Shown here: in pieces, positions 47,628 to 56,783 of the stretch
How the letters are laid out: each line of letters opens with the position of its first letter
Numbering within the stretch: the first letter of the stretch is position 1
Origin: Nitrosomonas sp.
GTDB lineage: Bacteria; Pseudomonadota; Gammaproteobacteria; Burkholderiales; Nitrosomonadaceae
Length of the DNA: 64,000 nucleotides
NCBI GenBank assembly: GCA_016708955.1
Contig: JADJES010000023.1
Span: 96,563-160,562, forward strand
Direction of reading: 5' to 3'
Position numbers and translations under genes: made by a program
Notes under the pieces: generated by a model
The model's database searches: none
What the model was told of the DNA's origin: nothing
The model's input: the letters and a program-made list of their open reading frames with translations, nothing else

Positions 47628-48452
47628 CTATTTCTTGGATTTGATCTCTAATCCGATGCCGCGGTAACCGATGTAGCCACAAAACCGGTTGAACATGGGC
47701 TCCCCGCTGACGCGAAACTTTTGGTGCGAGCCATCGTGATTAATACGGCTAAATTCGAAATCCAAAAAGGGTTGCCGTGCGGCAATCTTTGCCTGTAATT
47801 CTGCATGTTCCGCTGCATTCCATCCGGATAGCTTATCGTTACTTGATTCGCCCGCCAAAGAGTCGACTCGAACGCCGAGCATTTCCAGAACCGGACCGGA
47901 GACTTTGGTAAAGTTACCGCTCTCGTCTTGCTCCCAATACCAATCGGAAGCTAATTCGGTAAGGCTGCGATAGCGCGCTTCGCTTTCGCGTAGTTCGGCC
48001 GTACGTTCCTGCACAGTCTGTTCCAGTAATTGATTGTGCTGATGAAGTAACTTATAGAGCAATCGTACTTCGAGTATGTTATGGATGCGCGTCTTTACTT
48101 CCACTAGGTCAAACGGTTTACTGATAAAATCCTTGGCACCCGCTTGCAACGCACGCAGCTTGTGGCCAGGCTGCGCCGTTAGTACGATCACTGGCAGATA
48201 GTCATCCGACTCGTTGGTCTTTAAGCCTTCCATCACCTGAAATCCATCCATATTTGGCATCTGTAAGTCGAGTAGAATGAGGTCATAACCGATCTTACGA
48301 TGACGTGCACAAACCTCTTGCGGATTCATGGTTGATTCTACTTGCGTATAACCGGCGTCGCTCAGTAACTGCTCAAGCATACTGACATTGGGTTCTTGAT
48401 CATCAACAATGAGGATGCTGGCGTTAAGAATGTCGGGGGTATCACCTATCAT
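47628..48452 (-). CDS. Response regulator with C-terminal PAS domain
   Basis: The 274-residue protein has a receiver domain (residues about 10-130: ILIVDDQEPNVSMLEQLLSD, phospho-acceptor in LILLDLQMPNMDGFQVMEGL, LTAQPGHKLRALQAGAKDFI with SKPF), a coiled coil (about 130-160) and a PAS domain (about 155-270, YRSLTELASDWYWEQDESGN). It has no DNA-binding or kinase output. The ATG overlaps the end of the hybrid kinase gene (ATGA), so the two form one phosphorelay operon. Confidence 0.88.
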   Translation of the reverse strand: MIGDTPDILNASILIVDDQEPNVSMLEQLLSDAGYTQVESTMNPQEVCARHRKIGYDLILLDLQMPNMDGFQVMEGLKTNESDDYLPVIVLTAQPGHKLRALQAGAKDFISKPFDLVEVKTRIHNILEVRLLYKLLHQHNQLLEQTVQERTAELRESEARYRSLTELASDWYWEQDESGNFTKVSGPVLEMLGVRVDSLAGESSNDKLSGWNAAEHAELQAKIAARQPFLDFEFSRINHDGSHQKFRVSGEPMFNRFCGYIGYRGIGLEIKSKK

Positions 48453-50570
48453 ATTTTTCCAGTATTTGTAGAGGCTGATTGCGTTTCGGAGAATAGTATC
48501 GCTGCGTCTAGGGTATCGAGAAATTCGTTTAGCTTGATGGGTTTTGTGAGGTAACGAAAGAATCCGACCTCAAGACCTTTTGCGATGTCTCGCGGCATAG
48601 CATTGGCACTGAGCGCGATAACCGGTATATGGGCTGTCGTTGGATCTTTGCGCAGAATTTTCAGTGCATGGATCCCGCTAATGCCAGGCAGATTGATGTC
48701 CATGAGGATCACATCCGGCAGCGAAGCGCGCGCAATTTCGATACCACGAAGCCCATCTTGAGCGCTCAGCAAGTGGATGTCAGGCCGGCGTTCGAGCAGG
48801 TTTTCTACTAACAGTAGATTGGCTGGATTGTCTTCGACATAGAGTAAGGTACGTAAAGGCGTATCAGCTGAAATCTTTGCCGGGCCGATAGCCAGGGATT
48901 TATCGTCATCTAGAGCCATATGTGGCGCATTTGTCCGATTTAATTCGATCCAGAACACACTACCTTTCCCGACAGTGCTTTCCGCTCCAATTGCACCGCC
49001 CATTAATTCTACCAATCGTTTGCTGACTACCAGACCAATGCCCGTGCCTTCCTCTGTGCCGGCCTCTCGTCCAAGCCGGTTGAAGGGTTGGAACAGTTGT
49101 GAGAGATTTTCCACGCTCAAGCCTTCTCCAGTATCAGTGATGCTAATGCGGATACGTTCTGCAGTATTTGCGCTGTAGTTCACCACCACCGTTCCGCCTG
49201 CCCTGTTGTATTTGATCGAATTAGAAAGCAGGTTGATGAGAATTTGTTTTACTCTTGTCCGGTCCGCTTTGACAAAGTAGGTGCGATCGAACTGAGGAAA
49301 TGTCAGGGAAATGCCGCTTTTTTGCGCTTGAGGTTCGATCATGGCTTGGCAATCGCTCATTACCTCGTTTAACGACATGGGTTCCAGTGACAACAACAGC
49401 TTGCCGGATTCGATCAACGCGAGGTCGAGGATTTCGTTGATCAAATCCAGCAAATACCAGCCTGCCAAGAGAATTTGGTCAATATTGCTCTTCTGGCGGG
49501 GGGTAAGCGGCGGTGAACCTGATTCGATCAACTGGGCGAAGCCGAGGATTGCATTAAGCGGAGAGCGTAACTCATGGCTCATGCTGGACAAGAAATCTGA
49601 TTTTGCGAGGTTGGCTTTTTCCGCGATAGACTTGGCACTTTCGAGCTTGATATTTGTTTCATTCAGAGCCTGATCAAGCAATTTGCGCTCCGTGATATCG
49701 CGCGCTGCAGCGAACACACCTTGCAGTTTTGCGGTCACGGTCGTGAAAAGTCGTTGCGTTATAAGACACAACCGTTTCCTTGCCGTCTCTGGCGTGTGCA
49801 GTTAGCTCATAATTGGTAATCCGATTTTCAGCCAGCACCCTTTTGATGCCTGCTTCCGCTCGTTCCGGATCGGTAAAGTAATTTTTGAACGGTGCACCGA
49901 TCAGCTCGTCCCGCGTGCAGCCAGTGAGCGCTTCCATTTGCTTGTTGACATCCGAAATCATGCCGGACGGATCGGTCGCTATTAGCGCATCAATATTGGA
50001 TTCGATGAGAGAACGTGTGTAGAACTGCTGGTCGCGCAAGCGCTGATCGAGTTTCTTCTGTTCCGCCTCAGCCTGCTTACGCAGCGTATTATCAGTACCA
50101 ATCAGCAGAAAGCCGATGATTTCGTCCTGGGCGTCGCGGAGTGCCGTGACGGAAACTACTGCTGGGAACCGGTTGTCATCCTTGCGGATAAAGGTAAGTT
50201 CGTAAATATCCTCGATACCCCGGGAGGCTTTGAACACAAGTGCCTCAAAGCCTGGCGTAATCGGTGTGGAGAGTTCTATGCTTAATGCCTTGGCACGCGC
50301 GATTAATTCCTTAGGATCAGAAATGTCTGCTACCGTGATTTTGTCCATTACTTCAACGGCTGTATAACCCAGCATGCATTCTGCACCAACGTTAAAAATC
50401 TGAATCACGCCTTTGGCGTCAGTCGCGATACTTGAAAAATTGGCGCTATTAAAAATGGCGTTTTGCAACGCTTTTGTTCTATGTAAAGTCTCCTGACGCC
50501 GCATTTCAATAGCGCCGTCTGCCTTAGCATCATCATTAGGGATGATTGTGTCGATTCCTGTTTCAAACAA
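48449..50570 (-). CDS. Hybrid sensor histidine kinase (PAS-PAS-HisKA-HATPase-REC), frame broken near 49738
   Basis: Two overlapping minus-strand frames make one kinase of about 706 residues. Removing one T from TTTT at 49737-49740 (plus strand) gives FHDRDRKLQGVFAAARDITE. Two PAS domains (starting near FNSANFSSIATDAKGVIQIF and SLIESNIDALIATDPSGMIS) precede the phospho-His box SDFLSSMSHELRSPLNAILG, the ATPase boxes (NLLSNSIKYN, DTGEGLSVENL, GTGIGLVVSKRL) and a C-terminal receiver (LYVEDNPANLLLVENLLERR, DVILMDINLPGISGIHALKI). No membrane segment is present, so it senses in the cytoplasm. Confidence 0.9.
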
Positions 50571-50810
50571 AGCCAGTCTCCGTATAAAACCTACAACTGC
50601 ACACGTTCAGATCTCGTGTATTGGAATAGAAGATGAATGCAGGAAAATCGTTAAGAAGTGTATTTATTGAATTACTATCAATAGATACCTAACATAGCCT
50701 GGACGAATCGGTTCGGGCGGTTTAACACTTTGAATGCGCCGACGACATAATTTCTAATATACGCTAGAGCAACATATATATCTTCTGTATGGATATGTCT
50801 GTGCGGTACC

Positions 50811-50988
50811 GAACATAGGTAATGCATTCGATTTCGCCAAATACGGAACCCGCTACCTCGGTGCGTTTGTTTACCGTTTCAACCGGCGCTTCCATCTTGA
50901 AGCGCTCCCTCTACGTCTGTTCGTCGCTGCAGCCACTATCGGGCCTCGCCCGGCACGTTGGCTCCGGCAAGCTGAAGAATCTTTCTAA
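50811..50988 (+). pseudogene. IS1595-family transposase remnant (C-terminus)
   Basis: One frame reads NAFDFAKYGTRYLGAFVYRF then NRRFHLEALPLRLFVAAATI and a stop at 50986-50988. YLGAF-YRFNRRF is the C-terminal signature of ISXO2/IS1595 transposases. Nothing recognisable of the rest of the element remains. The rest of 50571-51263 carries no other identified feature. Confidence 0.75.
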
Positions 50989-51263
50989 TCAGGAGATAAG
51001 AAGCGCAATGAAACAATCCCTGAAATGATGAAGAAACTGATGCTGAATACCCGAGCAGTCTTTGATTATCTGAAAATGATTCGAAGCTCCAGCCCTAGTT
51101 CAATGGGATAGGGGATAGCGTAGATTTGCCATGGCTATTTATGATTCTTGAGTAAGCTCTATGTATGGAAAGCAGCTTATCAGGGATATCTAAGGGATTG
51201 TATTTTAATAGTCTTAAGTGAATTTAAAGTAATTATTGCCTGTTTTTGTATGGTTTCGGCAGC

Positions 51264-52040
51264 TTATTTGATTTTTCTTATTTGTTCTTGCTTGATAATA
51301 TAACGCTGTATCATGGCCTCCATATTAGCTGCTAGATCAATAAACTGACATCCGGCTCGCATACAATTTTGTCCATTCCGCAAAGTGATTTCATAAGTAT
51401 TCTTTACCTGAATGGTGGCATTGATTGTGCCAATTTCTGGAAGCGCAATTTGACAATTTTTATAAATTATTCCCGGATCAAAATTGATAATAGGATGTTG
51501 ATCAATTACAGCAATACCACCGCAACTAATATCAAGTAGTGCTACTTCAGCTTTGGATATTGTGTCTTTTCCAGTAATTGGAATTACACATTTAAGCGGT
51601 TTAACAATTGGAGTGGAAATACGGAAATGGTTTCTTCGCTGTATACGGAGAAGTGATCGGGGTATGTTAACTGCAAAGGCATTTTCGCCTTTATATTGTA
51701 TTTTTTTGATTTGATCGCAGACGAACTCAATTTTTACTCTATTTTGTGTGGTGACAAAGACTAGTGATATAGACTGGAGTGCCTTCTGGCAATTTCTTTC
51801 ATTAGTGCCATAATCTACTATCATTTCTTTCTTATCAGGATCTATCGCTATTATTGATGTAAGGATGAAGTCATTTTCATAATTGGGATAGAGCGTGATT
51901 AATGAGTTTGTTTGCATAATTCCGCGAAGAATAAAGACAATATCAATTTCCGAATGAATGCGGAAATTTTCATCTATTTCTTCTTGAGAAAATTGCGTGG
52001 GCTGTAATACTTCAATAGTTTGATCAGATTCATGCATCAT
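51264..52040 (-). CDS. ycgR: Flagellar brake protein YcgR (PilZ domain)
   Basis: Cyclic-di-GMP receptor slowing flagellar rotation. The 258-residue protein has an N-terminal YcgR domain (about residues 25-130) and a C-terminal PilZ domain with the c-di-GMP motif RRNHFR (RxxxR) and LLDISCGGIAVID (DxSxxG). It is the last gene of the minus-strand flagellar cluster, three bases after flhX. Confidence 0.87.
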   Translation of the reverse strand: MMHESDQTIEVLQPTQFSQEEIDENFRIHSEIDIVFILRGIMQTNSLITLYPNYENDFILTSIIAIDPDKKEMIVDYGTNERNCQKALQSISLVFVTTQNRVKIEFVCDQIKKIQYKGENAFAVNIPRSLLRIQRRNHFRISTPIVKPLKCVIPITGKDTISKAEVALLDISCGGIAVIDQHPIINFDPGIIYKNCQIALPEIGTINATIQVKNTYEITLRNGQNCMRAGCQFIDLAANMEAMIQRYIIKQEQIRKIK

Positions 52041-52043
52041 TAA

Positions 52044-52367
52044 TTACTCCGGAATTTTTTGTATGGTTTTTGTGTCAAGGTTATTCGTGATGAGGGGATT
52101 TGTTTTCCCTTTTTCCAAACGATAAAGCCATGCCAATAGCTCGGCAACTGCAACATAAAGTTGCGGCGGAATGCGGTCATCGAGATTTACTTGCATCAAT
52201 AATGCAACCAATTCACTTGATTCATGAACATAGATTCCTGCTTCTTTAGCACGTTTAATAATCTCCTGAGCAATCAGACCGCGACCTTTAGCAACAACCT
52301 TGGGTGCAATTTGTCCTTCCCGATAAGCGAGTGCTACTGCAGTGAGATATGATTTACTCTCTGTCAT
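52044..52367 (-). CDS. FlhB C-terminal-domain homologue (FlhX)
   Basis: The 107-residue protein corresponds to the cytoplasmic C-terminal domain of FlhB/YscU export gate proteins, without the membrane part: AVALAYREGQIAPKVVAKGR, GLIAQEIIKRAKEAGIYVHE. It lacks the NPTH autocleavage site. Such stand-alone copies (FlhX) are known beside fliK in several flagellar loci. It overlaps the 3' end of the fliK-like gene by 14 bases. Confidence 0.85.
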   Translation of the reverse strand: MTESKSYLTAVALAYREGQIAPKVVAKGRGLIAQEIIKRAKEAGIYVHESSELVALLMQVNLDDRIPPQLYVAVAELLAWLYRLEKGKTNPLITNNLDTKTIQKIPE

Positions 52368-53403
52368 CGTGTTGAACCTCTACTGCCTGAATATTTAATC
52401 CAACTAATTGCATATCCATTGTGAGTGGGGATTGGTTGCTTTTTAATAAGCGAGCAGTATCTTGCTGTGAAGTATTTATTTTAATATTAATACTTTGTGC
52501 ATTTAGTGTAATAGTGGCGGTAATATCTCCTAGTTGCGGCATTGATAGCCGGAGTTGTGTGCGCCATTGTGCTACTTGATCAGATTCATTTTCCTTTTCT
52601 TTTTCTTGTGAGTGCTCATTAATATCCCATTCCATGGGTTGACCCTGCCAGATTTCTCCACGCCAAAACAAATGACCAGTTTCTAAGGTAGTAAGCTGCT
52701 GCTGTACTAAAGGGATAGTCTGAGTATGCACTGACATTTCAGGGCCTAGTAAAGCAGAAGCAGCCACTTTAGCAGCAGGTAGGTCAGCCGCTACTAGCAC
52801 TAATTTGCCTTGAGGTTCTTGCTGCAAGTTTTCAAGTGTATTTTCTCCATTTACCCATTGTGCCTGATGTGATTCATAGAATAATCCACTTTGAACAATT
52901 GCTTTTTGTAATAAACCGGGTAATTCGGTGCTATTTATTGACGGACCAGCTAGGATGGGTGTTGGGCTCGTGAGAGAGAGTGTGGTGACGGTATTTGTTG
53001 GAGTTATGCTGGCAGGTGTCTGCTTTAATGTGTCTTGCATCAAAGCGCCAAGAAAACGCCCTGTAGTACTAATTGATGTATTATTTTTTCCGGTATCTAA
53101 TGGCGCCTCATTTAGGATCAGAAACTTTAGTTTCGGTTCTTGCGATATGAAAACAAGCTCCAGTTTGTTGCCAGGTTGGAAATTGTCTGGCAAGTGCATT
53201 TGCAAGAGCTTACCTGCAACTAACACCCGGGAATTTCCATTAAGTAAGCGTGTTTCTATTAGTGCCTGATACTTCTGGCCTTGTGCGAACTCAGGAAAAG
53301 AACTTTGTGGATCAGGTATTGCCGTAACTGGCGTTACGGGTGTAATAGGGGTTACTTGAGTTTGAGTCGCGATTAAATCAGTTTTGATAATGGTTGGAAT
53401 CAC
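52354..53403 (-). CDS. fliK: FliK-like flagellar hook-length control protein
   Basis: The 349-residue protein has a Thr/Pro-rich N-terminus (TQTQVTPITPVTPVTAIPDP), a central domain with QMHLPDNFQPGNKLELVFIS, and a C-terminal flagellar-hook domain (WRTQLRLSMPQLGDITATIT, LNAQSINIKI, LNIQAVEVQ). This layout and the FlhB-like neighbour point to hook-length control or substrate-specificity switching. Sequence conservation in the family is low, so it could be a FliK paralogue. Confidence 0.75.
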   Translation of the reverse strand: MIPTIIKTDLIATQTQVTPITPVTPVTAIPDPQSSFPEFAQGQKYQALIETRLLNGNSRVLVAGKLLQMHLPDNFQPGNKLELVFISQEPKLKFLILNEAPLDTGKNNTSISTTGRFLGALMQDTLKQTPASITPTNTVTTLSLTSPTPILAGPSINSTELPGLLQKAIVQSGLFYESHQAQWVNGENTLENLQQEPQGKLVLVAADLPAAKVAASALLGPEMSVHTQTIPLVQQQLTTLETGHLFWRGEIWQGQPMEWDINEHSQEKEKENESDQVAQWRTQLRLSMPQLGDITATITLNAQSINIKINTSQQDTARLLKSNQSPLTMDMQLVGLNIQAVEVQHDDRE

Positions 53404-53469
53404 AACAGATTATCTTAATATTTTTTATATTTTCCCAGAAATAACATGCATTAGTACTCTATTAAGAGT

Positions 53470-53805
53470 TTATATATTATTAATGGGTTGATAGGCTTGC
53501 TGAAGGCTGCGAGTACGTCCATTTGTGTTAAGCATATCTTGTAATTTTATCAGCCATGGCTCGGTGATTGCTCTGATTTGGGCATCATCAGCTAGTATTT
53601 GGCTAATAATTCTTACTTTCTTCTGAAGTAATTCTTTATCCAGAATAGGCTCTGGGTCATGCTTTATCAGCATTTCAGTCAATTTCCTGCATTCTTGTTC
53701 CAGTAATATCAATTGATCCCATTTGTTATTTTGAGCAGCAGTGAGCATTTTCCCGGTAATTGCTAAAATAGCATCATAAGTTATGAGAGCCTGTGTACTA
53801 TTCAT
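53470..53805 (-). CDS. fliT: Flagellar chaperone FliT
   Basis: Small all-helical protein of 111 residues (ITYDAILAITGKMLTAAQNN, KWDQLILLEQECRKLTEMLI) placed directly after fliS and fliD, the normal position of fliT. It is expected to hold FliD before export. The sequence family is weakly conserved; position supports the call. Confidence 0.82.
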   Translation of the reverse strand: MNSTQALITYDAILAITGKMLTAAQNNKWDQLILLEQECRKLTEMLIKHDPEPILDKELLQKKVRIISQILADDAQIRAITEPWLIKLQDMLNTNGRTRSLQQAYQPINNI

Positions 53806-53840
53806 CTATCCGCGTATCCTTTTTCTTACTAAGAATTGAT

Positions 53841-54269
53841 TCAAATTGTTGCTGCTTTTATTGCAGCTTGAGTTCCATTAAATTGTCCAATCTCTTTCCA
53901 GGCGCCATGTAATTCAGACAAGAGCTTATTAACTTCATTAACAATCTCAGTATTGTTCTGAATATTAGCGACTAATAATCGATGCGTCATATAATCGTAA
54001 AGTGCTTGAAGTTTGATTGCCAAATCACCGCCTGCATTCATATCCAAGCTTGCTTTCAAACCATGATCAATAATCATGATAGCTTTTGAAATCATCTGTC
54101 CTTTTTCTGCAATTTCATTGTGCTGTATATGCATTCTGGCTTTTGCCAGAGCTTCTTGTGCGCCTTCGAAAAGCATTAAAATAAGTTTATGCGGATCGGC
54201 TGATTCAACGCCGGTTTCAACACCGATGCGTTGATAAGCAGACACTGCGTTATTCATGGCGAAATACAT
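53841..54269 (-). CDS. fliS: Flagellin chaperone FliS
   Basis: The 142-residue helical chaperone keeps FliC unfolded before export. Motifs are AYQRIGVETGVESADPHKLI and LMLFEGAQEALAKAR, then DYMTHRLLVANIQNN. An alternative ATG (MNNAVSAYQ) lies four codons in and matches the usual FliS start. It lies between fliD and fliT. Confidence 0.93.
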   Translation of the reverse strand: MYFAMNNAVSAYQRIGVETGVESADPHKLILMLFEGAQEALAKARMHIQHNEIAEKGQMISKAIMIIDHGLKASLDMNAGGDLAIKLQALYDYMTHRLLVANIQNNTEIVNEVNKLLSELHGAWKEIGQFNGTQAAIKAATI

Positions 54270-54304
54270 TGTGTACCTCTTTTATATTGTAAAGAGTTTA
54301 ATTT

Positions 54305-56278
54305 TTATGAGCTTGTGCTGGGTAAATTGGATAATTGCTGTTGCAAGAAGTTGCTGGTCTGGGTCATGCTGGCAATGGTTGCATCCAATGCAGTATATTG
54401 TGCACGTATTCGCTTCTCGGTATTTTCGAGTCGCCGATTTAAAGTATCGCGTTGTGCATCAATATCTTTTATGGATGTCTTAATACCATCAACGCGGCTA
54501 TCAATGAGGCGTCCATTCAGCATTTCACCAACTATCTTGTCTAATTTTTTTCCAAACCCATGAGCAAAATCTATGTCTCCTCTGGCTCCTGTACCACCCC
54601 CAGTGATTTTGATGACTAGCCCGCTGCTATCTGCAGCACCTGTTAGGGTTTGACCGGAACCTGTTGCAGTGATGCCGTTAATCGTACCAGCCACATCTAC
54701 ACCACTGGTTTCGACAGGAGTGCCAAATAAACTCAGTTTGCCACTCCCGCCCGTAATCGATACGGTTGATGCTGAGCCGTATCGATTGGAGGTGATAGTT
54801 AAACTGCCAGCAGCTTCACTCAGTGTGACTTTGATACCGGCTGAAGAAATTGCTGAGGTACCATTGATTCTTGATTGAATTTCAGCTGCTAATGAAGCTG
54901 CCGTATAAGTGCCTGACGCGAGAGTTACGCTAGCGCTGACACCGTCAATGGTAAGATCTAGCTTGTCATTGACCCCTGAGTTGATGGTTAACGCTGCAGC
55001 AGTGCTGCCCACTGCGATACCTTGAGTCGCAATTTGACTGATATTCAGCGAGTACTTGCCATTTGCTGTATCGGTTTTGGCACTGACAAATGACACCAGG
55101 CTATCACTGGTTTTGCCAACAGAAGCAAATAGTGTTGAAACATCTTTAGTTGGATCGCTCATCACGCTAGATAATTTGGCTGGATCAAGCTTAAGTGTTC
55201 CATCTGTTTGAAAAGAAATACCTACCTCAGTTAGAATGCTCAAGCCGCCGCCTGCTGTGGTCAGCGGATTAGACATTACGTTACGTAGTTGTGTCTGAAT
55301 TGATCGAACCGTTGAATCTCCTGTTAGAATGGATGCCTGCTTGGTATTCGCATCATATTTTGAAAGATCGACAATAGTTTTGTTCAGATCATTAAAAGCT
55401 TTAACAAATGAGGATACTGTACTTTGAACACTGGCTGTGTCTCGAGTCAAATTTAAGCTGGTTGCTGTGCCAGCATTAGCTTTCAGTAAGTTAAAAGTGA
55501 CCCCTTCAATGGCATCGGTAATTTTGTTGGATGCTTTGCTGATTGAGATACCATCGATAACCAATGTGGCATTACTAGCAGCTACAGTTTGAGTCAAGTT
55601 GGTCGTGCCGCCCGTCGAAGCGTCATAAACAAGCTGAGATAATCCTGCATTATCCGTATTAACTGTGTCAGCGTCAGTTGTGGTTATTTTTAAGGCATTA
55701 CTCAAACCAGTATCATTTGAAGCAATTACTAAACGGTTGCCAGAGCCATCATTGACAATGCTGGCAGTTACTCCTGCATTGGCCTGATTAATTGTGTTAC
55801 GGACGCCTGCCAGTGATGAGTTATCGGAAGAGATAGTAATTGATTGTGCAGCCTTATCTGGATTAAGCGTAAATGTGCCACCACTGTATGTGCCAAATTG
55901 TATTGTTAAAGTGCCGCTGCCAAGTGTGGTGCTTGTGGTTGCAAAGTTGGCAGATTTCAGTTTGTGTGATTGTGCGAGTGTTTGAATCTCTACGGAGTGA
56001 CTTCCAACTGCTGCTGATGATGTTGCGCTGACATTGGCCAATGTGGCATCAGCAAAATTAGCCGTTACGCCGGTAAATTTTGCCGGATCAGATAATGCGG
56101 AAAGACTGCTTTGGAATGTGGATAATGCCCCTTTCAAACTACCAAAAGCAGTTAGTCGAGTTTGCTGCTTGGCTTCTTTGTTATCAAGCGCTGCCAGTGG
56201 TTGGCGTTCTATAGCCATCAATTGACTGACGATACCGTTGACATCTAAGCCTGATCCAATACCCGGAGATGAGAGCAT
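54305..56278 (-). CDS. fliD: Flagellar filament cap FliD
   Basis: The 657-residue hook-associated protein 2 caps the growing filament. It begins with the D0 sequence SSPGIGSGLDVNGIVSQLMA and IERQPL, and ends with the coiled-coil C-terminus (DAQRDTLNRRLENTEKRIRA, MTQTSNFLQQQLSNL). The middle is Ser/Thr/Ala-rich and variable, as usual. It is followed by fliS-fliT. Confidence 0.94.
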   Translation of the reverse strand: MLSSPGIGSGLDVNGIVSQLMAIERQPLAALDNKEAKQQTRLTAFGSLKGALSTFQSSLSALSDPAKFTGVTANFADATLANVSATSSAAVGSHSVEIQTLAQSHKLKSANFATTSTTLGSGTLTIQFGTYSGGTFTLNPDKAAQSITISSDNSSLAGVRNTINQANAGVTASIVNDGSGNRLVIASNDTGLSNALKITTTDADTVNTDNAGLSQLVYDASTGGTTNLTQTVAASNATLVIDGISISKASNKITDAIEGVTFNLLKANAGTATSLNLTRDTASVQSTVSSFVKAFNDLNKTIVDLSKYDANTKQASILTGDSTVRSIQTQLRNVMSNPLTTAGGGLSILTEVGISFQTDGTLKLDPAKLSSVMSDPTKDVSTLFASVGKTSDSLVSFVSAKTDTANGKYSLNISQIATQGIAVGSTAAALTINSGVNDKLDLTIDGVSASVTLASGTYTAASLAAEIQSRINGTSAISSAGIKVTLSEAAGSLTITSNRYGSASTVSITGGSGKLSLFGTPVETSGVDVAGTINGITATGSGQTLTGAADSSGLVIKITGGGTGARGDIDFAHGFGKKLDKIVGEMLNGRLIDSRVDGIKTSIKDIDAQRDTLNRRLENTEKRIRAQYTALDATIASMTQTSNFLQQQLSNLPSTSS

Positions 56279-56307
56279 TTCTTAGTCCCAGCTATATATA
56301 ATTTAAA

Positions 56308-56679
56308 TTATGCTTTATCGTTAAATAACAGCCCTTGCACCTTATCCAATGTGCGGGCTATTTCAATGGCCTGTTCTGTTGGAAACTGCCGGATGACTTC
56401 GTCAGTATGGGTATCCACTACTTTAATAATTGTTTTGCCAGTATCTTCATCAATTGAGAAACGCAAGTTATGTGCCAGATTTTCCACCGCACCTTGGATA
56501 TTCTGAACAGCCTGTCTGATCTGCTCGTCAGATTCTGTTTTGTTATCAACTTTAGGTCGTACAGTTGAAACAGGTAATGGGATAATATCTGTATCAGGTG
56601 CGGATGCTTTTTTGGCAGCTGACGATATTGATGAAGGCAGTGGAAGTGCGCCTGTTCCATTTAAGTAATTGATGTTCAT
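56308..56679 (-). CDS. flaG: FlaG family protein
   Basis: The 123-residue protein has the FlaG core LRFSIDEDTGKTIIKVVDTH and EVIRQFPTEQAIEIARTL, after a variable Ser/Pro N-terminus. FlaG proteins influence filament length. It lies between fliC and fliD in the typical order. Confidence 0.9.
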   Translation of the reverse strand: MNINYLNGTGALPLPSSISSAAKKASAPDTDIIPLPVSTVRPKVDNKTESDEQIRQAVQNIQGAVENLAHNLRFSIDEDTGKTIIKVVDTHTDEVIRQFPTEQAIEIARTLDKVQGLLFNDKA

Positions 56680-56783
56680 GATAGATTCCTTAAAGTTGAA
56701 ATGAACGCGAGAAGGTTTTTTATAACATCCTGCCCGCGATCATCAGCTTTATTTAATGCGCTGTATCATTTGCTACGGATAAC

